Assembly (NCBI RefSeq): GCF_033542235.1 | Contig: NZ_JAWRCU010000002.1 | Coordinates: 124,001-188,000, forward strand | Source of the DNA: JAWRCU01 sp033542235 | GTDB taxonomy: Bacteria > Pseudomonadota > Alphaproteobacteria > Rhizobiales > Rhizobiaceae | Reading direction: 5' to 3' | DNA: 64,000 nucleotides | In this document: positions 18,252 to 27,837 of the stretch, piece after piece | Position numbering within the stretch: the first letter of the stretch is position 1 | Layout: each line of letters begins with the position of its first letter | The notes under the pieces: model-generated | Seen by the model: the letters and a program-made list of their open reading frames with translations, nothing else | The model's database searches: none | What the model was told of the DNA's origin: nothing | Translations under genes and position numbers: made by a program

Positions 18252-20570
18252 ATGCACATCGTGACGGTGGTCTCTTCGCTTGGCGGCGGCGGAGCCGAGC
18301 GCGTTGTCATCGAATTATCCCAGTATCTGTGCAAGCTGGGGCATGTTGTCACGATTTTAACATTAAGCGGCGAAGATCCAGACGCTTACCCTGTTCCGCC
18401 TAGTATACGACGTGAACGCCTCGAGATCCGCCGCCCGTCTCATTCCATCATAGATACGGTGTGGTTCTCGTTGAAGCACCTGAGGACAATGCGGCGAAGA
18501 ATTGTTGGGCTTCGGCCGGATATCGTCCTGAGTTTCATCGATCAAACAAATGTCCGCGTCATTGCCTCACTCTTAGGATCCGGCATCCCCGTCATCGCTG
18601 CGGAACGAGTGGATCCCCGCTACAATGAGGTTTCTCGCGCCTGGCGTGTTGCGCGTCGCCTCACATATCCCCTGGCGTCCGCAGTTGTCGTGCAGACAGA
18701 ATCAGCGCGAAGCTGGTTTCTAAAATGGCTACCTGTCCACAAGATATGTGTACTTCCAAATGCTATCAGATCGGGTGAGTTCATCCGGACGTCTGCCAGC
18801 GAATTGGACAAAACGGAGAAACGTGGAGGAACCATCCTTGCCGTTGGACGACTGACTTACCAAAAGGGGCACGATCTGCTGCTCGACGCGTTCTCCAGAT
18901 CGAGCCTCGCTCGAGCCGGATGGCGGGTCGTGGTGCTTGGCGAAGGGCCGGAGAGAGCCAAACTCCTTCAGCAAGCAGCCGCTCTCGGTGTGGGCGACGC
19001 TTTCAGCGTGCCTGGTCGGGTATCGAATGTCGGCGATTGGCTTCAGCGCGCTGACATCTCTGTCCTGTCTTCACGATACGAAGGGTTTCCGAATGCGCTG
19101 CTGGAAGCCATGCAGATAGGGCGCGCCTGCATAAGCTTCGACTGCCCAAGCGGCCCACGGGATCTGGTTGCCCATGGTCAAAGTGGCTGGCTCGTTCCGG
19201 CTGAGGACGTAGACGCGCTTGCCCAGGCTCTTCAGCAGCTGGCGGCCGATTCCGACCTTCGCCGTCGACTCGGAACCGAGGCGGCCAAGGTCAACGATCG
19301 CTATTCCCAGGACCGCATTTATGGGCTTTGGCTGCGCATGATCGAAGCCAAAGCTCTAAGAAAACCTGAAAAACTTCGAAGATATTTGTTGAAGAGAAAA
19401 CGTGTGAAAGCGGCGCGATCCAAAAAAATCCTGTTTGTGATCGGTATATTGGCCGTCGGCGGTGCTGAAACCCAGCTTGCAATATTGGCCGAGCAGCTTG
19501 TCATGCGTGGGTGGGCGGTTTCAGTTTACACCCTTGAACGCACGGGAGCGCTGGTTGATCGCCTTGAAAGCGCCGGGATAAAAGTTATTGACGGGGGCTA
19601 TCGCCACCGATCCGTGCGAAAGATCCCAAAGCTGCTGTCTCTCGCGCGCTGCGAAATCCGGCTGATCCGGCATATCTTGGCGATCAGGCCGAACGTCGCT
19701 CATGGTTTTCTGCCGCTTACAAACTTCATGTGCGCTATCGCCGGCAGGGTTGCCTCCGTTCCCCGAATTGTTACTTCAAAACGCGGACTTGGCCGGCATC
19801 AAGACCGCCGTCCACGGATGAAATGGCTCGACCGAACCGCCAACGCCCTGTCGCATATCATAACGGCAAACTCGCATGCGGTGGCAGAAGACACGGTTAA
19901 GCGTGACGGAAACAAAAAGCTGCCCCTCGTTGTCATCCCCAACGGGCTTGATTTTAGCCGATTTGCAGAATCCCTCTCTTCCAGAGAGGAAGTGCGTCGC
20001 CAGCTCGGGATAGAGCCAACCGACATTGCAATCGTAAAGGTAGCAAACCTTATTCCCTATAAGGGGCATAGCGAGCTAATTCGCGCATTTGCAGCGATCG
20101 CGAGTAAACGCGTGGGGCTCAAGCTGTTCCTGATAGGGGAGGATCGTGGGCTCGGTCAGATGCTCGGGGATGAGGTGCGGCGCCTGGGCATGGAGCAACG
20201 AGTGACATTCATGGGCTCGAGGGATGATGTGCCTGCTCTCCTTGCCGCTATGGATGTCGGCGTCATGGCCTCCCATGAGGAGGGCTTTTCGAACGCATTG
20301 CTCGAGAAGCTGGCTGCCGGGTTGCCGGTCGTTGCCACCAAAATCGGAGGTAATCCAGAGGCGCTTGACCGGATGCCAGGTTGCGAGCTCGTTCGCCCCG
20401 AGGATCCGGATGACCTGGCGAGAGGCATGCTCAAAGTGATCGATGGTCTGCACGAAGCAGCTCCGCAAAGGGAGGAGAGGTCCCGGCGCGTTCGCGAACG
20501 CTATTCAGTCGAAGCGATGGTCGATGCCTACGAGCACATCTACCAGGTAGACACGAGCTCGATCGTCTGA
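18252..20570 (+). CDS. Fused tandem GT4-GT4 glycosyltransferase
   Basis: 772 residues holding two complete GT-B glycosyltransferases of family GT4. The first (about 1-370) opens with HIVTVVSSLGGGGAERVV and carries VGRLTYQKGHD and the donor-site EGFPNALLEAMQ. A basic linker with KLRRYLLKRKRVKAARSKK leads to the second (about 396-770), which opens ILFVIGILAVGGAETQL and has NLIPYKGHSEL and EEGFSNALLEKLAAG. Both EX7E motifs are intact, so both halves may be active and add two sugars in sequence. The start at 18252 gives a normal GT4 N-terminus and has GAGGG ten bases upstream; 18204 is possible. Sugar specificity unknown. Confidence 0.88.
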   Translation: MHIVTVVSSLGGGGAERVVIELSQYLCKLGHVVTILTLSGEDPDAYPVPPSIRRERLEIRRPSHSIIDTVWFSLKHLRTMRRRIVGLRPDIVLSFIDQTNVRVIASLLGSGIPVIAAERVDPRYNEVSRAWRVARRLTYPLASAVVVQTESARSWFLKWLPVHKICVLPNAIRSGEFIRTSASELDKTEKRGGTILAVGRLTYQKGHDLLLDAFSRSSLARAGWRVVVLGEGPERAKLLQQAAALGVGDAFSVPGRVSNVGDWLQRADISVLSSRYEGFPNALLEAMQIGRACISFDCPSGPRDLVAHGQSGWLVPAEDVDALAQALQQLAADSDLRRRLGTEAAKVNDRYSQDRIYGLWLRMIEAKALRKPEKLRRYLLKRKRVKAARSKKILFVIGILAVGGAETQLAILAEQLVMRGWAVSVYTLERTGALVDRLESAGIKVIDGGYRHRSVRKIPKLLSLARCEIRLIRHILAIRPNVAHGFLPLTNFMCAIAGRVASVPRIVTSKRGLGRHQDRRPRMKWLDRTANALSHIITANSHAVAEDTVKRDGNKKLPLVVIPNGLDFSRFAESLSSREEVRRQLGIEPTDIAIVKVANLIPYKGHSELIRAFAAIASKRVGLKLFLIGEDRGLGQMLGDEVRRLGMEQRVTFMGSRDDVPALLAAMDVGVMASHEEGFSNALLEKLAAGLPVVATKIGGNPEALDRMPGCELVRPEDPDDLARGMLKVIDGLHEAAPQREERSRRVRERYSVEAMVDAYEHIYQVDTSSIV

Positions 20571-20681
20571 ATGGCAAATCCCGAGCCCTTTGTTCCGGAC
20601 CGACAGATCGGCTATGGTGACAAGTCCTGGCGTTCGAGCAGCTCCGTTTCGGCCTGGTTTGGTCTCTCAAGAGAAAATTAG

Positions 20682-22652
20682 ATGTGCGGCATAGCTGGAA
20701 TTCTGGAAACGAACGCTTCCTCCGGTATCGACCGCGAGACCGTGCGGCGCATGACCGACTTCATCATGCACCGGGGGCCTGATGATGGAGGAGAATGGAC
20801 CGATCCGGAAGCCGGTATTGGATTAGCGCAGCGACGGCTTGCCATCATCGACCTTTCGCCAGCGGGTCATCAACCCATGATTTCGCATAGCGGACGATAC
20901 GTCATCGTCTTCAATGGCGAAATGTACAATTTTCGCGAGCTGCGTCAGCGGCTGGACAGCGAGACGAATATCGAGTGGCGCGGCCATTCCGATACCGAGG
21001 TTCTGCTTGCCGCGATCGAGCGCTGGGGCGTGAAGGCTGCTCTGCAGGCCTCGGTCGGCATGTTTGCGCTGGCATTATGGGATCGCAAAGAGCGTCGGCT
21101 GTTTCTGGCTCGGGACCGGGTGGGGGAAAAGCCCCTCTACTACGGGCGAATCGGAAGGCGCTTTGCATTCGCCTCCGAGCTGAAGGCGTTCCGCGCGCTT
21201 CCGTCCTGGAAGCCTGAGATCGACCGTGGCGCGCTTGCTCTGTTGATGCGCCACAACTATGTACCCGCTCCTTACAGTATCTACAAAGGCGTCCAGAAGC
21301 TTCTTCCCGGATGTCTCCTCACCCTCTCGAGCCCGGCATCCGAGCCTCAGGTCGAACCCTATTGGAGTGCGCGCGAGGCGGCGGAGCAAGGCCGGGATCG
21401 GCCTTTTGAGGGGAGTCCCCAGGAGGCTGTCACTGAGCTCGAAGCTTTGCTGCGGCAGTCGTTGAACGGGCAAATGATGGCCGATGTGCCTCTGGGCGCA
21501 TTCCTTTCGGGCGGCGTCGATTCATCCACTGTCGTGGCACTCATGCAGTCGATGAGTTCGCAGCCGGTGCGTACCTTCACGATCGGTTTCCAGCAGACAA
21601 GCTATAATGAAGCGGATCACGCCAAGCAAGTCGCACAACATTTGGGAACAGATCACACGGAACTCTACGTCTCCGAAAAGGAGACCATGGACGTCATCCC
21701 GAACTTGCCCGAAATCTATTGTGAGCCGTTTGCGGATTCCTCCCAGATACCTACCTACCTTGTCTCCAGATTGGCGCGACAGCGCGTCACGGTTTCGCTC
21801 TCGGGAGATGCCGGCGATGAGCTGTTTTCAGGCTATACGCGCTACTCCGTAACTGACGCGTTCTGGAACAGGCTGTCCCGAATTCCCGGGCCCTTGCGGT
21901 CGGCCATTGCAGGATTGGCGACTCTTCCCGCTCCAGCTTTCTATGACCGGCTGGTCGGGCCATTGATGCCGCTGATGCCGGAGCAGTTCCGGTTCAATCG
22001 TTTCGGCGACAAGGTCCACAAGGGTGCGGAGCTTCTTTCGTTACGGACCCCCAATGACGTCTATCGGCGGCTCTGCTCGCACTGGGCAGACCCGAGCCAG
22101 ATCGTTGTGGGAAGTGAAGAGCCGGCAACGATGCTGACGGGCCTTGAAGGGCTGCCAAGCTTGCAGGGCAACGTAGAGAGGATGATGTATCTCGACCTCA
22201 AGAGCTATTTGCCTGACGATATCCTGGTAAAGGTGGATCGAGCGGCGATGGCTGTGAGCCTGGAGACCCGGGTCCCGCTGCTCGACCATCGACTGGTCGA
22301 GTTCGCGTTCTCCCTGCCGCTTTCCGTGCTTCGGGCAGAAGGCACGACGAAATGGCCGCTCAGGCAAATTCTCTACAAATATGTCCCGAAGGCACTGATC
22401 GAACGACCGAAGATGGGGTTCGGCGTTCCCATCGGCGACTGGCTGCGCGGTGCGCTCCGTGACTGGGCCGAGGATTTGCTGAGTGAGAGGCGGCTGCAAG
22501 CGGATGGAATCCTCAGGCCGGAACCAATCCGTCATGCCTGGTCGGAACACCTATCCGGACGGCGGGACAACCAGTACCTTCTTTGGGATGTCCTGATGTT
22601 CCAGGCCTGGCGAGACAAGCAGCGAGAGTGCTGGCCCGCCATGGCCGCATGA
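20682..22652 (+). CDS. asnB: Asparagine synthase-type amidotransferase 2
   Basis: 656 residues beginning MCGIAGILET, with Cys2 as the glutaminase nucleophile. HRGPDDGG, FNGEMYNF and GHSDTEVLL mark the glutaminase domain; FLSGGVDSST, SLSGDAGDELFSGYTRY and KMGFGVPIGDWLRG mark the synthetase domain. It has clearly diverged from the copy at 5203 and is not a recent duplicate. Its place between a GT4 fusion and a MurJ-like flippase, with uronic-acid genes nearby at 25502-27837, suggests amidation of a uronic acid in the glycan. Ordinary asparagine synthesis cannot be excluded. Confidence 0.9.
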   Translation: MCGIAGILETNASSGIDRETVRRMTDFIMHRGPDDGGEWTDPEAGIGLAQRRLAIIDLSPAGHQPMISHSGRYVIVFNGEMYNFRELRQRLDSETNIEWRGHSDTEVLLAAIERWGVKAALQASVGMFALALWDRKERRLFLARDRVGEKPLYYGRIGRRFAFASELKAFRALPSWKPEIDRGALALLMRHNYVPAPYSIYKGVQKLLPGCLLTLSSPASEPQVEPYWSAREAAEQGRDRPFEGSPQEAVTELEALLRQSLNGQMMADVPLGAFLSGGVDSSTVVALMQSMSSQPVRTFTIGFQQTSYNEADHAKQVAQHLGTDHTELYVSEKETMDVIPNLPEIYCEPFADSSQIPTYLVSRLARQRVTVSLSGDAGDELFSGYTRYSVTDAFWNRLSRIPGPLRSAIAGLATLPAPAFYDRLVGPLMPLMPEQFRFNRFGDKVHKGAELLSLRTPNDVYRRLCSHWADPSQIVVGSEEPATMLTGLEGLPSLQGNVERMMYLDLKSYLPDDILVKVDRAAMAVSLETRVPLLDHRLVEFAFSLPLSVLRAEGTTKWPLRQILYKYVPKALIERPKMGFGVPIGDWLRGALRDWAEDLLSERRLQADGILRPEPIRHAWSEHLSGRRDNQYLLWDVLMFQAWRDKQRECWPAMAA

Positions 22653-22668
22653 CAGGACGTGTTTCATT

Positions 22669-24210
22669 CTATTCGGCCGCTGAAGCGGTCGCGGGGAGCC
22701 TCTCCGACCGGGCGAACTGCGCTGCAAGGAACCACCTTTGCCAGCCTAGCCCCCACAACAACGCACCGACGACGGCGACAAAGGCAATGCCGCGCAGTCC
22801 GAGAGCGATCATGCCGGGCAAGTCGCCGAGCAAGGGGCGGAGCCCGATGTCCAGGAAGACAGGGATAACCAAGACGACAATGGACCGAAGCGCGGCGGCC
22901 GCGATGTCGGCCAGCACGGGTCGGGCATAAAATTTCCTATTCAACCAGATAAGCCAGATACAGGTCGCTGCGGTGACTGCAGCGGTCGGAGCAATGCAGA
23001 TGACAACTAGGTCGTGAGCAAAGCCTCCGACCTTGGTCATGATCAGAGTTGCCAGGAACGACGCAACACTCGTAGCGAGGATAATCGAGACCTGCCGCAT
23101 GGCTTGGCCGAGCTTTGCTATGAAGGTGCCGAAGGCGAAAGGGAAAAGCGATAGGCTCAGCACGGCCCAGATTTGGGCGACCTGAATTCCCAAGGCGCTG
23201 TCGAATGCGCCGCGACCCAGGAGCGTGTCTACGATTGCGTTGCCCATCAGGATGATGACCGCGCTCAGACAGAGCGTGACAAGCATCCCGACGCGGGCTA
23301 GCCGGCGCAACAACGAAACGATTTCGTCCTTTTCGTTCCGGGATACGAGCGCAGCAAAATGAGGCAAGAGAACGGTCCCCAGGCCCATCACCAGGACCTG
23401 CATGAGGGCCCAGTGCAAGCGCATGGCGTAGCCGAATACGGCGACCGCGCCCTCGCCCAGTTCGGCAGCCCGAAACTGGATCATCGGAGCCATCGCATTG
23501 GAGAGCATAACCGCAGGCAGCAGCGGCAGCGCCAAGACGAGGGTTCTCCGCACCTCGCCCTTTGCTGCGCGGGTGTCGATGGGATAGCGCAGCTTGAGCT
23601 GAAGAAGCGCTGCACTGACGACGAGAAGTTGTGCGACGCTCCCCAAGAGAAGCGTCCACACGAGAGATGACAGGCCAGATGTCGGCCACAGCAGAAGGGC
23701 TGCGACCGACACTAGGGCATTGAAAAGCGGCGCCATGGCGGCTGCCAGGAAACGGCCGTGGCAGTTCAGGATCAATCCGATGAAATCGGCCAGGATGATG
23801 GGCAGCATGGTCCAGCCGGCGACCTGGAGGGCATCTACGGACGTGGCCAGGAGACCGGGCGCGATGCCGGGCATGAACAATGCCAGGATGGTCTGAGGAA
23901 GCAGGAAGCATAGACTCGCGAAGATCGCCGCCAGGGTGAGCACAATCGCCAGCATCCGTGTGCGATAGGCCGCGGCGAGCCGCTCATCGCCAAGTGTCAC
24001 CAGCGAGGTGTAGCGCCCGACAAAGCTGACCTGGACCCAGCTGCCGATCACGGTCGAAACAAACGTCGGCGCGATCAGACCGATATTGTAGGCGTCGACA
24101 TCCAGCGAAGCGCCGAGGGAAGCTGCGATAATTGCGGTTCGCGCAAACGCAGCGAACTGAACCGCGACCCCGAGCAGCGTCACGGTGCGCACAGATCTGA
24201 GCATCGTCAT
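22669..24210 (-). CDS. MurJ/MviN-type lipid-linked oligosaccharide flippase
   Basis: About 513 residues with 13-14 membrane helices, in the MVF branch of the MOP superfamily. Features are the early SLGASLDVDAYNIGLIAPT, the helix pair around LPLLPAVMLSNAMAPMIQF and the late VDTLLGRGAFDSA typical of MurJ (GRGAF). Housekeeping murJ normally lies in a different setting, so this copy probably exports the undecaprenol-linked repeat unit of the local polysaccharide in place of a Wzx. The ATG at 24210 is my choice; a TTG at 24225 is also open. It converges on the preceding amidotransferase gene with a gap of 16 bases. Confidence 0.85.
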   Translation of the reverse strand: MTMLRSVRTVTLLGVAVQFAAFARTAIIAASLGASLDVDAYNIGLIAPTFVSTVIGSWVQVSFVGRYTSLVTLGDERLAAAYRTRMLAIVLTLAAIFASLCFLLPQTILALFMPGIAPGLLATSVDALQVAGWTMLPIILADFIGLILNCHGRFLAAAMAPLFNALVSVAALLLWPTSGLSSLVWTLLLGSVAQLLVVSAALLQLKLRYPIDTRAAKGEVRRTLVLALPLLPAVMLSNAMAPMIQFRAAELGEGAVAVFGYAMRLHWALMQVLVMGLGTVLLPHFAALVSRNEKDEIVSLLRRLARVGMLVTLCLSAVIILMGNAIVDTLLGRGAFDSALGIQVAQIWAVLSLSLFPFAFGTFIAKLGQAMRQVSIILATSVASFLATLIMTKVGGFAHDLVVICIAPTAAVTAATCIWLIWLNRKFYARPVLADIAAAALRSIVVLVIPVFLDIGLRPLLGDLPGMIALGLRGIAFVAVVGALLWGLGWQRWFLAAQFARSERLPATASAAE

Positions 24211-24261
24211 ATCCGGTCTGCTCAACAGGAAGGAGGGCGCAACTGGCGCGCGCTCACTTCA

Positions 24262-25149
24262 TCACTCCTGTGACACAGTAGATCTTTGTCTCGCCACAAA
24301 CTCGCTGATTTTGGTCTTCCTGCCTTCTATCGCGACATTCCGAAACAAGAATTCCGTACATGCTTCGCCGGTCGAGATTTTGGCAAGTTTAAACCGATGC
24401 TTTTCCTCAAGGCGATCCACGACCTGCTGGTCATCGGCATACTCCATCGGCCAGCCCCCGAGCCAGTCCTTCACATCAGTCATATAGCTCATGCCACGCT
24501 GTTTTTTCTTGTCGTAGATTTGCTTAAGAAGCAGCGGTAACCGCAGCGGATTCCGACGTAAACCGAAGCGCCACAGATACCAATATTCCATCCTGCGCCT
24601 GGATTTGGCATCGGCCGCGTTGTAGCGCCGCTTCACATCGAGCCAGAACTCCGGTGAAGGTGTGGCGACGTTTGATGAATAAAGCGCAATAAAGAACAAC
24701 CCATTATTGGCCACTCTCTGGGCCGCATTGTCGATGGCCTGCCACATGGAGCCGGTATGGTGCAGAACGCCCCAGGAATAGACGATGTCCCAAAGCCCAA
24801 GATTGCCCATGTAGCCGCTGTCCAGAACATCCCCCCACTCGACAGTCCAGTGGGACGGAGATTTCGCTAAGCCCTGCAATTTCAGGGTTGTCTCTACAGA
24901 GTTCTTGTCGAAATCGAAGGAATGGATGCGCCGGGCGTTTGCTTGAAGTGCAGCCAAGGAGTGTAAGCCGCTCCCACAGCCAATGTCGAGAAAAGTGAGG
25001 CCACTCAAATCCTGCATGTCCAGAAATTTGAGAAGGGCCATTTGTGCCTGGTCGAGCCGCTCCTTGGAATAGTGCTTGTCGATAAAATTTTTCCAGTTCG
25101 CGCCGAATTCGTAGCGTTGTGATGTTTCGGCCGAGTCGTGTTGTGACAT
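24262..25149 (-). CDS. Class I SAM-dependent methyltransferase (FGxNW type)
   Basis: 295 residues, paralogue of the gene at 17294. It begins with RYEFGANWKNFIDKHY, then FLDIGCGSGLHSLAAL, FDFDKNSVETT and VYSWGVLHHTGSMWQA; RGMSYMTDVKDWLGGWPMEY is the shared late motif. The ATG at 25149 has GGGAG nine bases before it and places the FGxNW motif as in the paralogue, so the longer open frame to 25308 is not used. Methyltransferases of this type are frequent in rhizobial surface glycan loci; the acceptor is not known. Confidence 0.87.
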   Translation of the reverse strand: MSQHDSAETSQRYEFGANWKNFIDKHYSKERLDQAQMALLKFLDMQDLSGLTFLDIGCGSGLHSLAALQANARRIHSFDFDKNSVETTLKLQGLAKSPSHWTVEWGDVLDSGYMGNLGLWDIVYSWGVLHHTGSMWQAIDNAAQRVANNGLFFIALYSSNVATPSPEFWLDVKRRYNAADAKSRRRMEYWYLWRFGLRRNPLRLPLLLKQIYDKKKQRGMSYMTDVKDWLGGWPMEYADDQQVVDRLEEKHRFKLAKISTGEACTEFLFRNVAIEGRKTKISEFVARQRSTVSQE

Positions 25150-25501
25150 TGTGTTGCGCTCCCACCAAGTCAGCGTCGTTGGCTTCCGGCAGTGCTTAAG
25201 TCGTCGGGCATATGCGGTCAACGTGAACCGACATAAACTCGTTTTGCTGGTGGGGCTCACGGGCACCGCGGGACCGCATATCGGCGGGCGCCTGCTGTGC
25301 CGTGGCATAGCGCCACACGGAAGCTTCGGAGAGAGACCCAGGCCGCGTCCCGAGTGGCCGGGGTCGCATCGCGAGGGCCCAGGTTAGAGCGGAGCAAGCC
25401 GTCCCGCAAGTCGCTTGCCAAGTCCTGGCTGTAACTCTACAGAACCCTGGCAAAGGGGGGGTGGGTGTCCCCAGCCTCGACCTTACAGCCCAGGGGATCG
25501 A
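25150..25501. other. Divergent intergenic region
   Basis: About 350 bases between the minus-strand methyltransferase and the plus-strand sugar dehydrogenase, so it should contain both promoters. It is G/C-rich, with a run of seven G near 25456. I could not identify clear -35/-10 pairs, repeats or RNA genes. Confidence 0.4.
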
Positions 25502-26785
25502 ATGGCGTTGATAAGCATCAGCGAAGTGAGGATCGCAATCATCGGCCTTGGCTACGTGGGGCTACCGCTTGCCGTGCACATGGCTCGGCATTTTCCGGTA
25601 ATCGGCTTCGACATAGACGAGACACGTATCGCTGAGCTCAGGCGCGGGCTCGACCGCACTCGCGAAGTGACTCCTGAGGAGTTTTCTGCCGCCACACACA
25701 TACGCTTCTCCAATGATTTCCAGGCATTGCGGGAGGCAAATTTTTTCATCGTGACCGTGCCGACACCGATCGACTCGGCGCTGCAGCCGGATTTGCGTGC
25801 TCTTGAGAAAGCCTCGGCCACCGTCGGTAGGGCCCTGAGCAAGGGGAGCGTCGTCGTATACGAATCGACTGTCTATCCGGGCGTGACCGAAGACACATGT
25901 GTGCCCATTGTTGCGCGTGAGTCCGGCCTCGTTTTCAACCGCGATTTCTTCGCGGGGTATTCGCCCGAGCGCATCAATCCAGGCGACCATAAGCACCGCC
26001 TGCCAGACATCGTCAAAGTGACCTCGGGGTCAACCCCGGAGGCCGCCGACCTTGTCGACCAGGTATATGCGCGAGTGGTAAGCGCAGGCACCCACAAAGT
26101 AAGCTCGATCCGCATCGCCGAAGCATCCAAGGTCATCGAAAACATCCAGCGCGACGTAAACATCGCCTTGGTCAACGAGCTTGCCCAGCTCTTCAAGCGT
26201 TTGGGGCTCGAGACGCGCGAGGTACTCGGTGCTGCTGGGACGAAATGGAATTTCCACCAGTATTCGCCCGGCCTCGTTGGTGGACATTGCATCGGCGTGG
26301 ACCCCTATTACCTTACTCACAAGGCGCAATCGATCGGCTTCCATCCTGAAATGATCCTGGCCGGTCGGCGCATCAATGACGGTATGGCCGAGTGGGTGGC
26401 TCTGGACGTGGTCAAGACCATGCTGAAGCACAAGATCGAAATCGGTCGATCCCGGGTGCTGGTCATGGGCATGACCTTCAAGGAGAATTGCCCCGACATT
26501 CGCAATACAAAAGTTGCCGATCTCATAGGCGAGCTGAAAAGCCTGGTTCACGAAGTCGTCGTCTATGATCCTTACGTCGATCCGGAAGAAGTCTTTGAAG
26601 AGTACGGCATCGAAGTTGCAACGCACATGCCGGACGGGTTGTTCGATTGCCTGGTGCTGGCTGTGCGACACGACCAATTCCGGCAGCTCAGCGCGGAAAG
26701 CATGCGCGGATCGCTCACAGCGGGCGGGGTGCTCTACGATCTTAAGCAGGTTCTGCCTGTTGGGGCGAGTGATGCGCGCGTCTGA
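25502..26785 (+). CDS. UDP-N-acetylhexosamine 6-dehydrogenase (WbpO/TviB-like)
   Basis: 427 residues. This is a UDP-sugar dehydrogenase that oxidises C6 of UDP-GalNAc or UDP-GlcNAc to the uronic acid with two NAD+. It has the N-terminal Rossmann loop IAIIGLGYVGLPLA, the substrate-binding VTVPTPI, ESTVYPGVTE, the helical centre with KVIENIQRDVNIAL, and the catalytic Cys263 in GGHCIGVDPYYL. The C-terminal domain has GMTFKENCPDIRNTKV. The ATG at 25502 is preceded by AGGGG. It is followed 41 bases later by the uronate epimerase gene, so a uronic-acid pathway is encoded here. Wbp/Tvi type is clear; the exact hexosamine is not. Confidence 0.9.
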   Translation: MALISISEVRIAIIGLGYVGLPLAVHMARHFPVIGFDIDETRIAELRRGLDRTREVTPEEFSAATHIRFSNDFQALREANFFIVTVPTPIDSALQPDLRALEKASATVGRALSKGSVVVYESTVYPGVTEDTCVPIVARESGLVFNRDFFAGYSPERINPGDHKHRLPDIVKVTSGSTPEAADLVDQVYARVVSAGTHKVSSIRIAEASKVIENIQRDVNIALVNELAQLFKRLGLETREVLGAAGTKWNFHQYSPGLVGGHCIGVDPYYLTHKAQSIGFHPEMILAGRRINDGMAEWVALDVVKTMLKHKIEIGRSRVLVMGMTFKENCPDIRNTKVADLIGELKSLVHEVVVYDPYVDPEEVFEEYGIEVATHMPDGLFDCLVLAVRHDQFRQLSAESMRGSLTAGGVLYDLKQVLPVGASDARV

Positions 26786-26826
26786 GCGCCCTTTGCTGTG
26801 TTTTAGATAAAATTCGGGACCGAAGG

Positions 26827-27837
26827 ATGAAAATTCTTGTCACGGGCGCAGCGGGCTTCATTGGATCACATACGGCAAGGGTGCTACTCGACCGTGGCGA
26901 CGAAGTTGTTGGGATAGACAACCTCAACGATTACTACGACGTCAATTTGAAATTGGCTCGGCTGTCACGCTTGACACCCAGCGCAAGATTTCAATTTGTC
27001 AAATGCGACCTGGCGGATCGCGCCGCTATCGAGAAAGTCTTTGCGGAACACCGCCCGCAGCGAGTCGTCAATCTGGCTGCCCAGGCGGGGGTTCGTTACG
27101 CGCTGGAGAATCCGCATAGCTATGTTGAATCCAACCTCGTCGGGTTCCTGAACATACTGGAAGGGTGCCGCCACAACGGCGTCGAGCATCTGGTCTATGC
27201 CTCATCCAGTTCGGTATATGGTGCGAACACAAGATTGCCGTTCAGCGTGCATGATAATGTCGATCACCCGCTGAGCCTCTATGCCGCCAGCAAGAAGTCC
27301 AATGAACTGATTGCACACTCCTACGCCCATCTATTCCGATTGCCGGTGACCGGTCTGCGCTTCTTTACCGTCTACGGCCCCTGGGGGCGGCCGGATATGT
27401 CGCTCTTCCTCTTCACCAGGAAGATCATTGCAGGCGAGCCGATCGACGTTTTCAATTTTGGTGAACACGCGCGCGATTTCACCTATATCGATGACATTGT
27501 CGAAGGGGTCGTTCGGACACTCGATCGCGTTGCGGAGCCCAACCCCGATTGGAGCAGCGATGCTCCGGATCCGGGCACGTCGGCAGCGCCCTACCGCCTC
27601 TACAATATCGGGAATAACCAGCCTGTGGAGCTGATGTATTTCATCGAGTGCATCGAAAAGGCGGTCGGCAAGAAAGCAAAGATGAATATGCTGCCGCTCC
27701 AGCCAGGAGATGTGCCGCGTACCTATGCCGATGTCGACGCACTGGTTGCCGATACGGGCTTCCAGCCACGTACCCCGATCGAGGAAGGCATTGCTCGTTT
27801 CGTCGACTGGTACAAGGGATTCTATGACGTCGCCTGA
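26827..27837 (+). CDS. lpsL: UDP-glucuronate 4-epimerase-like SDR
   Basis: 336 residues. It has the NAD loop KILVTGAAGFIGSH, then DNLNDYYDVNLKLARL, which is a signature of the LpsL/CapI/GAE family that turns UDP-GlcA into UDP-GalA. VVNLAAQAGVRYAL, ASSSSVYGAN and the catalytic LYAASKKSNE (YxxxK) follow. It lies in one operon with the hexosamine dehydrogenase and a GT4 transferase. UDP-GalNAcA/GlcNAcA could be an alternative substrate given its neighbour. Family assignment is strong and the symbol rests on similarity to rhizobial LpsL. Confidence 0.85.
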   Translation: MKILVTGAAGFIGSHTARVLLDRGDEVVGIDNLNDYYDVNLKLARLSRLTPSARFQFVKCDLADRAAIEKVFAEHRPQRVVNLAAQAGVRYALENPHSYVESNLVGFLNILEGCRHNGVEHLVYASSSSVYGANTRLPFSVHDNVDHPLSLYAASKKSNELIAHSYAHLFRLPVTGLRFFTVYGPWGRPDMSLFLFTRKIIAGEPIDVFNFGEHARDFTYIDDIVEGVVRTLDRVAEPNPDWSSDAPDPGTSAAPYRLYNIGNNQPVELMYFIECIEKAVGKKAKMNMLPLQPGDVPRTYADVDALVADTGFQPRTPIEEGIARFVDWYKGFYDVA

